Under the pieces are notes generated by a model, which worked only from the letters and a program-made list of their open reading frames with translations, was not told where the DNA came from and ran no database searches. A DNA stretch of 26,852 nucleotides from JBICIG01 sp043101605 (GTDB taxonomy: Bacteria > Planctomycetota > Phycisphaerae > Phycisphaerales > UBA1924). Positions 1-9,200 of this stretch are shown here, piece after piece (position 1 is the first letter of the stretch; every line of letters starts with the position of its first letter). Both the position numbers and the translations under genes were made by a program. The stretch is taken from positions 1-26,852 of the forward strand of contig JBICIG010000070.1 of assembly GCA_043101605.1 (NCBI GenBank), given 5' to 3'.

Positions 1-434
1 GTCGCCAGCGAGGTCGTCTTGCCCGAGCCGGTCGGCCCGGTGACGAGGAACAGCCCGCGGGGGCGGCGGATGAGCTCGCGGACCATCTCCGGGAGACCGA
101 TCTGCTCGAAGGTGAGCAGGCGGCTGGGAATCTGGCGGAGAACGATCGCCAGGTCGGCCCGCTGGCGGAAGACCGAGACACGGAAACGGGCCGCGTCGCC
201 GTAGGCAAAGCCGAAGTCCGTCCCGCCCTCTTCCTGCAGTTCCTGCTGGTTGCGTTCGGGGGTGATGGCCTTCATGAGACCGACCATGTCGTCGGACTCG
301 AGGACCTTGGTCTGCAGGTTCCGCAGTCGCCCGTGGAGGCGGATGGTCGGCTGCCGCCCCACCGTCAGGTGGAGGTCGCTGGCGCCGGTCTTGACCACCG
401 TGTCGAGCAGGCGGTCGATCTGCATCGTCGTCAT
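1..434 (-). CDS. pilT: Type IV pilus retraction ATPase PilT, N-terminal part (cut by window edge)
   Basis: PilT is the cytoplasmic hexameric ATPase that powers pilus retraction and twitching motility. The visible 144 residues start MTTMQIDRLLDTVVKTGASD and contain the family's N-terminal PAS-like domain (SDLHLTVGRQP, then FRVSVFRQR). They run into the Walker A loop TGPTGSGKTTS at about residues 132-142, where the window ends; Walker B and the His/Asp boxes lie outside. The start at 434 is preferred because a GGAGAG ribosome binding site sits about 9 bases upstream; a second ATG three codons in is less well placed. The gene lies 62 bases downstream of pilB on the same strand, so the two are probably co-transcribed. 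The family call is firm; only completeness is unknown. Confidence 0.93.
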   Translation of the reverse strand, partial: MTTMQIDRLLDTVVKTGASDLHLTVGRQPTIRLHGRLRNLQTKVLESDDMVGLMKAITPERNQQELQEEGGTDFGFAYGDAARFRVSVFRQRADLAIVLRQIPSRLLTFEQIGLPEMVRELIRRPRGLFLVTGPTGSGKTTSLA

Positions 435-496
435 GATTCAACTCTCCGGATCGGCCCCCGAGCGGGAACGGGGGGCCGGGGGATCGATCGGTGCGG

Positions 497-2209
497 TCAG
501 TGCCCTTCCTGCGCCATGCGGGCGATCTCGGCGGGGGTCGTGGCGCCGGCGAGCACCTTCAGGCGCCCGTCGTCGACGAGCGTCTTCATGCCGCTCTGCT
601 TGGCGGCGGCCTGGAGCTCGGTGACGGTCGCCTTCTTGAACGCCAGGTCGCGGAGCTTGGAGTTCATGAGCATCATCTCGAAGATCGCCTTTCGCCCGCG
701 GTACCCGGTGTTCACGCACCCGGCGCACCCGACATTCTTGTAGACCTTGCCCTGGGCCTGGGCGGGGTCGAGCCCGATGAGGCGAAGGTACTTCGGGTCG
801 GGCGAGGGATCGGGCTGCTTGCAGTCGGCGTGGAGCACGCGGATGAGGCGCTGGGCCATGACCGCCTGGATCGAGCTGGCGACGAGGAAGGGCTTGATGC
901 CCATGTCGGTCAGTCGCGTGATCGCCGAGGGGGCGTCGTTGGTGTGGAGCGTCGAGAAGACCAGGTGCCCGGTCAGGGCGGCCTGGATCGCGATCTCGCC
1001 GACCTCGCGGTCGCGGATCTCACCGACGAGGATGACATTGGGCGCCTGCCGCAGCATCGAGCGGAGGATCGCCGAGAAGGTCAGCCCGATGCTCTCGCGC
1101 ACCTGGCACTGGTTGATGCCGTCGAAGTTGTACTCGACGGGGTCCTCGGCGGTGATGATCTTCTTGTCGGGGCGGTTGAGCACATCGAGGGCGGTGTAGA
1201 GCGTGGTGGTCTTGCCCGACCCGGTGGGCCCGGTGACGAGGAAGATGCCGTTGGGCCGGCGGATGATCTTGTTGAAGACTTCGAGGTTGTGCTGCTCGAA
1301 GCCGAGGTTCTCCAGGCCGATCCGGGCGCTCTCGGGGCGGAGGATACGGAGGACGACCGACTCGCCGTGGTACGCCGGGCACGCCGAGACGCGGAAGTCG
1401 ATCTGTGATTCGTCGACCGGGAGCTTGATGCGGCCGTCCTGGGGCACGCGTTTCTCGGCGATGTTCATCGCGGCCATCAGCTTGGCGCGGCTGAGCAGGG
1501 CGTTCTGCATGCGCTTGGGCAGGTTGTCGCGTTCGATGCACACGCCGTCGATGCGGTAGCGCAGGCGGACCCGGTCGGCCATGGGCTCGATGTGGATGTC
1601 CGACGCCCGCATCTTGACCGCTTCGAGGAGGATGCGATCGAAGAGTTTGACGATCGGCGCGTCCTCGCGCGACACATCGATCGAGCGGTCCATGGAGCGG
1701 TCGACCGAACGGTCGATGGTGCGGTCGATCGAGTCGGTCACCAGGGACTCGCCCTCGCCGACCATGCTCGGGGCGGACTTGACGGCCCCCTCGATGTACC
1801 CCTTGATCTGTCCGAGCGATGCGATGCGGGGCTCGATCTCCACGCCGTAGCGGAACCGGAGCATGTCGAGCAGCTCGAGGTCCATGGGGTCGTGGATGAC
1901 GAGTTGGAGCTTGCCGTTGGCCTTGCTCAGGGGCAGGACATGGTGCTTCTTGATGAGGTCCTTGTCGATGAGGGAGGTGTCGACCTTGTCGCCCATGCCC
2001 GGGGCGGCGAGGTCGACGAACTCCATCCCGAACTGGTGGGCCAGGGCCTTGGCGACCTGCTCCTCGCGGGCGAATCCGGCCTCGACCATCGCATCGCCCA
2101 ATCGGCGTCCCGATCCCTTGGCGATCGAGGCGGCCTGGTCGGCCTGCTGGGGGGTGATGACGCCCCAGCCGACGAGGATGTCACCGAGTTTCTTCCTTGA
2201 TCGTGCCAT
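497..2209 (-). CDS. pilB: Type IV pilus assembly ATPase PilB (GspE/PulE family)
   Basis: This is the cytoplasmic AAA-type motor for pilus extension (570 residues). An N-terminal MshEN/GspE-N type region (about 1-150, starting MARSRKKLGDILVGWG) is followed by a tetrapeptide-repeat linker of the form [I/V/M]-D-R-[S/T] at about 157-177. The core has ASDIHIEP, then Walker A GPTGSGKTT near 326-334, the Asp box TAEDPVEY, Walker B ILVGEIRDRE and the His box TGHLVFSTLHTND. The zinc-binding loop is variant: HADC near 462-465 and CAGC near 495-498, so the first Cys of the usual CxxC pair is His. The start at 2209 is chosen because GGGAG lies 4 bases upstream and the domain begins there; the frame stays open to 2302 but that stretch looks non-coding. 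The neighbour pilT supports a pilus rather than a type II secretion role, though GspE cannot be fully excluded. Confidence 0.93.
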   Translation of the reverse strand: MARSRKKLGDILVGWGVITPQQADQAASIAKGSGRRLGDAMVEAGFAREEQVAKALAHQFGMEFVDLAAPGMGDKVDTSLIDKDLIKKHHVLPLSKANGKLQLVIHDPMDLELLDMLRFRYGVEIEPRIASLGQIKGYIEGAVKSAPSMVGEGESLVTDSIDRTIDRSVDRSMDRSIDVSREDAPIVKLFDRILLEAVKMRASDIHIEPMADRVRLRYRIDGVCIERDNLPKRMQNALLSRAKLMAAMNIAEKRVPQDGRIKLPVDESQIDFRVSACPAYHGESVVLRILRPESARIGLENLGFEQHNLEVFNKIIRRPNGIFLVTGPTGSGKTTTLYTALDVLNRPDKKIITAEDPVEYNFDGINQCQVRESIGLTFSAILRSMLRQAPNVILVGEIRDREVGEIAIQAALTGHLVFSTLHTNDAPSAITRLTDMGIKPFLVASSIQAVMAQRLIRVLHADCKQPDPSPDPKYLRLIGLDPAQAQGKVYKNVGCAGCVNTGYRGRKAIFEMMLMNSKLRDLAFKKATVTELQAAAKQSGMKTLVDDGRLKVLAGATTPAEIARMAQEGH

Positions 2210-2271
2210 CGATCTCCCGTCCGTCTCCGTCGGGCAGCCGCCCGGGGGGTTGTGACCGCGCGTTCCTCGGC

Positions 2272-2302
2272 TTGGCGAGGCCGGATGCGGGCGTGATACC
2301 AT
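2272..2302 (+). promoter_or_regulatory. Possible promoter for coaB
   Basis: TTGGCG at 2272-2277 is followed, after 19 bases, by TACCAT at 2297-2302 with an upstream TG (extended -10 form). It lies about 125 bases before the coaB start in the divergent pilB-coaB gap. The match is weak and the spacer is long, so this is only a candidate. Confidence 0.27.
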
Positions 2303-2432
2303 TCTCCGGGCGGTTCCGGAAGTCGCCGATTCTGAGCGGGATCAACCGGGTCCGGACCCCTCCGTCGCGACCATCCTAGCCGGTCGCCCGTGCGAGAACA
2401 CGGGCGGCATTCGGGCCCCGGAGTGCCCGCCT

Positions 2433-3149
2433 GTGACCCAGCACGCCCTTGGCGAACAGACCGCCGGACGACCTCGCATCCTGTTTACCGCGGGACCGAC
2501 GCACGAGCCGATCGACGCGGTCCGCTTCATCGGGAACCGCTCCTCGGGCCGACTCGGGATCGCCCTGGCCGAAGCCGCGGTCGCACGCGGCTGGGAGACC
2601 GGGCTGCTCCTTGGGCCCACTTGTCAGCAGCCCTCCGATTCGCGGGTGCATCTGGACCGGTTCCGGACGGCCGAGGATCTGCGGGGTCTGCTGCGGACCC
2701 GTCTGCCCGGCGTCGATGTGCTCGTGATGGCCGCCGCGGTCGCGGATTACCGGGCCAAGGGGGGTGCCCACGATCCCCGCGGCAAGCTCCGCCGCGAAGG
2801 CTCGGGTCTGATGCTGGAACTCGAGCCGACCCCCGACCTGCTCGCCGAGGCGGCCGACGCGGCGCGGCCCGACCAGTTGCTCGTGGGCTTTGCGCTCGAG
2901 CCGGTCGATCGGCTGCTGACCTCGGCGGCGGAGAAGCTCCGGCGCAAGAAGCTGGACCTGATCGTCGCGAATCCGCTCGAGACCATGGACGCGTCGGGAA
3001 TCGACGCGTGGATCCTCGCCTCGGCGTGGATCGGGCGGAGCGACGAGCCGATCCGGGTCGGTCCGATGTCGAAGGTTGAGTTCGCTGATCGCCTGCTGGA
3101 CGAGATCGCCGGGGCACTCGAGCGAATCCCGAACAAAGTGAGTCGCTGA
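2433..3149 (+). CDS. coaB: Phosphopantothenate-cysteine ligase domain protein, stand-alone CoaB
   Basis: CoaB joins 4'-phosphopantothenate and cysteine (CTP-dependent in most bacteria) to give phosphopantothenoylcysteine in coenzyme A synthesis. The 238-residue protein is a Rossmann-like CoaB domain. It has ILFTAGPTHEPIDAVRFI near the N-terminus, the NRSSGRLG loop at 35-42, AAAVADYR at 100-107, LVGFALE near 150-156 and KKLDLIVAN at 172-180. Most bacteria carry a CoaBC fusion with an N-terminal flavin decarboxylase; none is present here and no separate coaC is in the window. The start is GTG at 2433 with GGAG about 9 bases upstream. The C-terminal segment after LIVAN (usually FGSDxN-like) is divergent, reading SGIDAW. 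The gene is monocistronic in appearance, with small GC hairpin potential at 3164-3178 and no T run. Confidence 0.87.
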   Translation: MTQHALGEQTAGRPRILFTAGPTHEPIDAVRFIGNRSSGRLGIALAEAAVARGWETGLLLGPTCQQPSDSRVHLDRFRTAEDLRGLLRTRLPGVDVLVMAAAVADYRAKGGAHDPRGKLRREGSGLMLELEPTPDLLAEAADAARPDQLLVGFALEPVDRLLTSAAEKLRRKKLDLIVANPLETMDASGIDAWILASAWIGRSDEPIRVGPMSKVEFADRLLDEIAGALERIPNKVSR

Positions 3150-3324
3150 GGCGTATCGGGGTGGCGCAAGTCCTGCGCGGAATTCCGATCAAAGATCGAA
3201 TCGACCGTGTCGGCGCGGTTTAGACTGCGTTGGCCGATGCTGAATCCGACCGGCCGGTTGTCGGTACCAAGTCCCGGGGAAGGCAGCCCGCCGGCCCCAG
3301 TCACGACCTGATGGAGAGGATGCC

Positions 3325-6072
3325 ATGAAGGATGCTTCGATGTTCCGGCGTGTGTCTCTGGCCTCGGCGTTCGCCCTGGTCGCCGGCACGCTCGGCGTGA
3401 TCGCCGCCGCCCCCGCCGCCGCCTCGATTGCTTCGGCGGTCGCGGCCGTCGAGCGGGATTACCCCCCGTTCGAGAAGGTGGTCGAGGGCCTGGAGAAGGT
3501 CGTCTCGACGACCGACGGGTCGGCCGGGTTCTACGACCTGTACGCCGATCGGGAGACGGGCAAGCTGATGGCGGTGCTCCCCCGCAACTACGCGAGCCAG
3601 ATGCAGATGATCGCCTGCACCATTTCGGGCGGCGACTCGCAGGCGGGCGTGATGGGGCCCACCTTCTATGTGAAGTGGAAGAAGATCGGCGACCAGCTCG
3701 CGCTGGTGAGCCCGAACTTCAATGTCCGCACCTCCGGCGATGCCGAGGCGCGTGATTCGGTCGCCTCGCTCTACACCGACCGGGTGCTGCTGTCGGTGCC
3801 GATCGTCTCGATGCAGGGTGGTCGCCCGGTCATCGACCTGGGCTCGATGGCGACGCGCCAGGCGGGCAGTTTCTTCGGGAGCTCGGTGTTCGGCGGGTAC
3901 GGCGCCAGCGCGGCCCGGCTGAACCCGGCGCTCGCGACGCTGACCAAGGCCAAGTCGTTCCCCGAGAACATCATCGTGGAGTATGAGCTGCCGCGTTCGT
4001 CGGGGGAGCTGATCAAGCTGACCTACTCGATCGGGACGCTTGAGGGCTCGCGCGGGTTCAAGCCGCGCAAGGCCGACCCGCGCGTCGGGTACTTCTACGA
4101 CTGGCACCAGGACTTCGCCAAGAGCGCCAACCAGGAAGTGACGGAGCGTTACATCTCGCGCTGGAATATCGAGAAGCGTGATCCGAAGCTGAAGGTGAGC
4201 CCGCCCAAGGAGCCGCTGGTGTGGTACATCGAGCACACCACGCCCGTGGAGTACCGGCGCTATGTGCGTGAGGGCATCCTGCTCTGGAACAAGGCGTTCC
4301 GGGAGATCGGGATCGACGGCGCGCTCGAGGTCCGCCAGCAGGACGCAGCGACCGGTGCGTACATGGACATCGACCCCGAGGACGCCCGTTACAACTTCTT
4401 CCGCTGGAACGCGAGCAACCAGAGCTACGCGATCGGCCCGAGCCGGACGAACCCCGAGACGGGCGAGATCCTCGACGCCGATGTGGTGTGGCACCAGGGG
4501 CTGACGCGCTCGATCCGCAACATGCTCGAGAGCATGACCGCGGACCTGACCGAGAGCACCTTCCACCCCGAGACGCTGGCGTTCTTCGATGAGCATCCCA
4601 ACTGGGATCCGCGGGTTCGCATCGCCGAGCCGGCGGCGCGGGCGCAGATGCTCAAGGCCCGCCAGCTTGACGCCGCCAAGGCCGTCACCACCGATCTCCA
4701 CGACGAGGACCATCCCTGGACGCACGCGTCGGCCAACCATGCCAACACCGCGTGCCAGATCGGCAACATGCTCGCGATGGATATCTCGCTCGCCGACGCG
4801 GCGCTGGTCGCCGGTCTGCTGCCCTCGGGCGGCGACGACGCGCAGCTGCTCGACGGACTCCCCGAGGAGTTCATCGGGCCGATGATCCGCTATATCACCG
4901 CCCACGAGGTCGGGCACTGCCTGGGGCTCCAGCACAACATGGCGGCCTCGAGCATCCGCACGCTCGAGGAGATCAACACCGAGGGCTTCGAGGGCCCGAC
5001 CGTCGGCTCGGTCATGGACTATGTCGCGGTGAACATCAACTACGAGCTGGGTGAGGTCCAGGGCCCCTACGCGTCCTCGACCATCGGCCCCTACGACTAC
5101 TGGGCGATCGCGTTCGGCTACGGCCCGGAGAACGAGGTGAACGAGGTGCTCAAGCGCGTCTCGGAGCCCGACCACATCTTCATCTCGCAGCCGGCGATCA
5201 GCATCGGTGCCGACCCGCGCAACATGACCTGGGACATGGGCGCCGACAACCTCACCTTCGCCGAGAGCCGCATTGGGCTGGCGAACGAGCTGCGCGGACG
5301 CCTGATCGATGACATCGTCAAGGACGGGGAGTCCTGGGCGCAGGCCCGGCGTCGCTTCATGTCCCTCATGAGCACGCATGTTCAGTCCATGTTCATCGCG
5401 TCCCGCTGGATCGGCGGCACCTACACCAACAACGACTTCAAGGGCGATCCGGGCGACCGCAAGCCCATCGAGGATGTCGAGCCCGCCCAGCAGCGCCGCG
5501 CCCTGAAGCTCATCATGGACAACGCGTTCAACGACGACGCGTTCGGCATCACGCCCGAACTCGTCCGTCACCTCGGCAAGGAGTACTGGTGGGATCCGTC
5601 GGGCATGGGCGAGATCCAGGTCGACCCCAGCCTGACCCTGCACGACATGGTCGGCAGCATCCAGGCGACCGCCCTGTCGCTCATCATGAACCCCACCACG
5701 CTCCGCCGCGTCTACGACAACGAGTTCCGCGCCGACCCGGACACCAACCCGATCACCGCCGCCGAGATCGTCGGCACCGTGACCAAGGAGGTCTGGTCGG
5801 AATTGGGCGGCCGCTCGGCCAAGGACATCTCCAGCTTCCGCCGCAACCTGCAGCGCGAGCATGTCCAGCGGCTGATCGACCTGGCCCTGCTCGACAACAC
5901 CTCGAGCCCGACGCTCCGCACGATCAGCGCCCTGGCGGCAAACGAGCTCCGCTCGATCGACGAGATGGTCAAGGGCGCCAAGAGCTCCGATCCGTACACC
6001 TCGGCCCACCTGGCCGACATCAGCACGCGGATCGGCAAGGCGCTCGATGCGGCGTATGTCGTGAACCAGTAA
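3325..6072 (+). CDS. Secreted zinc-dependent metalloprotease, metzincin type (DUF5117/DUF4953-like)
   Basis: This 915-residue exported protease begins with a Sec signal peptide: charged start with FRR, then a hydrophobic stretch to about residue 35 ending in Ala-rich sequence. The catalytic motif HEVGHCLGLQH occupies residues 527-537, so H527, H531 and H537 are the expected zinc ligands and E528 the general base. A Met-turn candidate, VMDYVA, begins at 563. This HExxHxxGxxH plus Met-turn pattern defines metzincins. The N-terminal half, with residues such as YDLYADRETGKLMAVLP, and the overall length resemble the DUF5117/DUF4953 family of large bacterial zinc proteases. GGAGAGG lies 5 bases before the ATG. 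The gene ends at a strong terminator (6100-6134) and looks monocistronic. The substrate is unknown. The location (periplasm, surface or outside) is inferred from the signal only. Confidence 0.9.
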   Translation: MKDASMFRRVSLASAFALVAGTLGVIAAAPAAASIASAVAAVERDYPPFEKVVEGLEKVVSTTDGSAGFYDLYADRETGKLMAVLPRNYASQMQMIACTISGGDSQAGVMGPTFYVKWKKIGDQLALVSPNFNVRTSGDAEARDSVASLYTDRVLLSVPIVSMQGGRPVIDLGSMATRQAGSFFGSSVFGGYGASAARLNPALATLTKAKSFPENIIVEYELPRSSGELIKLTYSIGTLEGSRGFKPRKADPRVGYFYDWHQDFAKSANQEVTERYISRWNIEKRDPKLKVSPPKEPLVWYIEHTTPVEYRRYVREGILLWNKAFREIGIDGALEVRQQDAATGAYMDIDPEDARYNFFRWNASNQSYAIGPSRTNPETGEILDADVVWHQGLTRSIRNMLESMTADLTESTFHPETLAFFDEHPNWDPRVRIAEPAARAQMLKARQLDAAKAVTTDLHDEDHPWTHASANHANTACQIGNMLAMDISLADAALVAGLLPSGGDDAQLLDGLPEEFIGPMIRYITAHEVGHCLGLQHNMAASSIRTLEEINTEGFEGPTVGSVMDYVAVNINYELGEVQGPYASSTIGPYDYWAIAFGYGPENEVNEVLKRVSEPDHIFISQPAISIGADPRNMTWDMGADNLTFAESRIGLANELRGRLIDDIVKDGESWAQARRRFMSLMSTHVQSMFIASRWIGGTYTNNDFKGDPGDRKPIEDVEPAQQRRALKLIMDNAFNDDAFGITPELVRHLGKEYWWDPSGMGEIQVDPSLTLHDMVGSIQATALSLIMNPTTLRRVYDNEFRADPDTNPITAAEIVGTVTKEVWSELGGRSAKDISSFRRNLQREHVQRLIDLALLDNTSSPTLRTISALAANELRSIDEMVKGAKSSDPYTSAHLADISTRIGKALDAAYVVNQ

Positions 6073-6099
6073 CGCCGCGTTTCCGTCCGGTATCGCTCC

Positions 6100-6134
6100 C
6101 ACCCCCGCGAGGTCCGCCCTCGCGGGGGTGTTTT
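6100..6134 (+). terminator. Rho-independent terminator after the metalloprotease gene
   Basis: A perfect 13-base-pair GC-rich inverted repeat (6100-6112 with 6118-6130) encloses the loop TCCGC and is followed directly by TTTT at 6131-6134. It begins 27 bases after the metalloprotease stop codon. This is the best intrinsic terminator in the window. Confidence 0.9.
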
Positions 6135-6211
6135 CGTTGGTCGAAAGTTCCCCAGTTTCTCAGATCCGGTCCGGCGAATGAAGAAAGTGCAAGAGCCGCG
6201 AGCCACGGCTT

Positions 6212-6239
6212 TTGAGCGAGCGTCCCCGGTTGCTATTCT
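6212..6239 (+). promoter_or_regulatory. Probable sigma70-type promoter of the dockerin-tailed repeat protein
   Basis: TTGAGC (6212-6217) and TATTCT (6234-6239) are separated by 16 bases, each matching the consensus at 4 of 6 positions. Transcription would start near 6246, about 30 bases before the ATG at 6277. The site lies just downstream of the preceding terminator, in a locally less GC-rich stretch, which supports it. Confidence 0.45.
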
Positions 6240-6276
6240 CGTGTCTCACGAAGACTTAGGAGCCGGAGGAACCCCG

Positions 6277-9200
6277 ATGCGTACCCGTGCCATTCGTCCC
6301 ATCGCCATCGCCCTCGCCGCGGGCGCCGCCACCACCGCCCATGCCCAGGTTGACATCGAATGGGCCAACCCCGCCGGCGGGCTGTGGAACACCGCGACGA
6401 ACTGGTCGCCCATGGATGTTCCCGACACCCTGGGCGAGAACGCGCTGATCAACCTCGCGGGGTCCTACACCGTGCAGATGGGGGCCAGCAACTCGATCAA
6501 CAATCTGCTGATCGGGAACACCGGCGCGACCTTGCAAATCGATCGTGCCTTTACCCTGACGATCAACGGCGGCACGATCGCCAACAACGGGCTCATCACG
6601 ATGAACCCGCAGAACAGTGCCTCGGACGCTGTGCTCGCCATCGCCCTGGGCGCCACGCTCAGCGGCACGGGTGAGATCCACATGAAATCAGCGAGCAACA
6701 ACACCCGCATCGAGGGCCCGGGTGAACTCGTCCAGTCGGCAGATCACGCGATCCGCGGCGTCGGGCAGATCAACGGCCCGATGGACAACGCGGGCGTGGT
6801 CAGCGCCGACGCCGCCGTCGCCGCCTTTGGCAACCTGCTGGTCATCCAGGGCTCGAACAAGACCAACTCGGGGCTGTTCTCCGCGGCTGCGAGCAGCAAC
6901 CTGACCCTGAGCTTCGTGACGCTTGACCAGACCGCCTCAGGGGTTGTTCGGGCTCTCGATGACGGCGTCGTCAACATCCAAAGCACATCCATCAATGGCG
7001 GCGCGGTCGACACCGACGGAACGGGCGTGGTGAACATCACGGTCGGGGCCAGCGTGTTTGACGGCACGACCAACACCGGGCTGATCGAAATGCTCCCAGC
7101 CGCCACTCTGCTGATCGATCCGGGGGGGCTGGTCAACAACGGCACGATCTCCATGAACCTCTCTGGATCCTCCTCGAACGCGCAGCTGCGCGCCACCGTC
7201 CCGACGACCATCTCAGGCAACGGCGAAGTACTGATGCGGGCGAACTTCGATAACGCGAATATCTCGGCTGACGGCGGCGCGAGCTTCGTGCACGAGGCCC
7301 CGCACCAGATCCGCGGCGTCGGCCAGATCAACGCCCCGATGACCAACAACAGCGAGATCTGGGCCGACGCGGGCGTCTCGAGTGTCGGGAGTGTGCTCCA
7401 GCTTATTGTGTCAAACAAGGTCAACAACAACCTGATGGGCGCACGCACCGGCTCAACGCTTTCGATCGAATCGATCGAGATCGATCAGACGGGGGGCGGG
7501 GCGCTCGAAGCCGACGGGGGACTCGTCCGCCTGATCAACGCGACGATCCGCGGCGGCCAGTTCAAGAACACCGTCAACGGCGGCACACTCGAGACCGCCG
7601 GTGGGATCAGCGCTCTCGAGAATGTCGTCCTCGACGGCAACTCGGTGATCAATTTCGCGAACACCATCCAGGTCCTCGGCGCGGGCGTCACCAACAACGG
7701 CGTCATGACGATGAACCCGCAGAACAGCTCTTCGGATGCCGTGCTCGACTTCCCGAGCGGCGGTAACCTCGCCGGCAACGGCGAGATCCGGATGGGCTCG
7801 GTCTTGAACAACACTCGGATCGAGGCGGGCAACGGTTTCCAGATCGTCCACGGCGCTAACCACGCCATCCGCGGCGTCGGCGAGATCAACGGCGCGATGG
7901 TCAACAACGGGCAGGTGCACGCCGATGCAGCCGCGGCCGTCGCGGGCAACCTGCTCGACCTGCGGCTTCATGACAAGGTCAACAACGGGTTCTTCGTCGC
8001 CGACCCCGCGTCGCGACTCCGGATCGTCGGCATCGTCGTCGATCAGACCGGCGGCGGGATGTTGATGGCCGAGGACACCGGCCGGGTCGAGCTCAGCAAC
8101 GCCACCGTCGTCGGCGGGATCATCGATTCGGCCGGAAGCGGCTACGTCGAGAACTCCGCTGGCTCTTCCACCCTCCGGAGCGTCATGCTCAACGCTCCGT
8201 TGACGATCCAGCCCGCAAGCACGGTCTTCGTCGAGGGCGCGGGGCTGATGAACAACAACATCATCGTCGTCAACCCGAGCAACAGCTCCTCGGACTCGGT
8301 GCTCCAGTTCAGCGAGTCGGGCGATCTCGCAGGCACCGGCTCGGTCCACCTCGGGTCCGTCTTCGGCAACGCCCGCGTGGAGACCTCGCCCGGGCAGGTC
8401 ATCACCCAGGGACCGGATCACTCCATCCGCGGCGTCGGCAATGTGCGCGCGGGGCTGATCAATGACGGCATCGTCGCCGCTGATCTCTCGGCCCGCGGCG
8501 CGTCGGGGAATATCTTCCTCGACATCGAAGGCGAGCCCAAGATTAACCGCGGCACCTTCGCCGCGCTCCCGGGCACGCAGCTCCGAATCATCGGATGCAC
8601 GATCACCCAAACCGGGGCGGGCGAGATTCTCGCCGACGACGGCGTCGCGATCTTCAGCAACGCCACCATTGATGGCGGCGTGATTCGCTCGCTCGTCGGC
8701 GGCAATGTGCAGATCGACGGCGACACGACCATGCGGGATGTCGAACTGCTCGCGCCCACCTCTGTCAACTTCGCCCGGACCCTGACACTTCAGGACGCGT
8801 TGACGAACGGAACGACCATCGTCGTCAACCCGACCAACTCCTCCAGCGATGTGTTCATCCGCATCGACAACCCGCTCACCATCAGCGGCGCCGGCGAGAT
8901 CCGATTGACCGGCATCTTCGGCAACAGCCAGATCGTTTCGACCAACGGCTCGGCGGTCACGCTGGGCCAGTCCCAGATCGTCTCCGGGGTCGGGTCCATC
9001 AACTCCAACACCATTCTCCAAGGCACGATCCGTCCCGGTCTCGACGGGGTCGGGTCCCTCATCATGGACGGCTCGATGACGATCGACGCACCCGGCGAGA
9101 TCGAGATCGAAATCGAAGGCACCAATCTGAGCCAGTTCGACCGCTTCACCGGCGGCGGCACCTGGAACCTCGGCGGCACGCTCCGCGTGATCCCCGACGC

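Noticed and set aside
2231..2244. Small hairpin in the pilB upstream region
   Set aside because: A 5-base GC stem is expected by chance at this GC content and shows no relation to the start site or a T run.
3301..6102. Open frame of over 900 codons antisense to the metalloprotease gene
   Set aside because: It arises from strong third-position GC bias. It lacks a signal, domain or ribosome binding site, is rich in Arg/Asp/Val, and the sense strand encodes a clear protease.
7453..9021. Minus-strand frame of over 500 codons antisense to the repeat protein
   Set aside because: Its apparent repetitiveness only mirrors the sense-strand repeats. It has no start signals and no recognisable domain.
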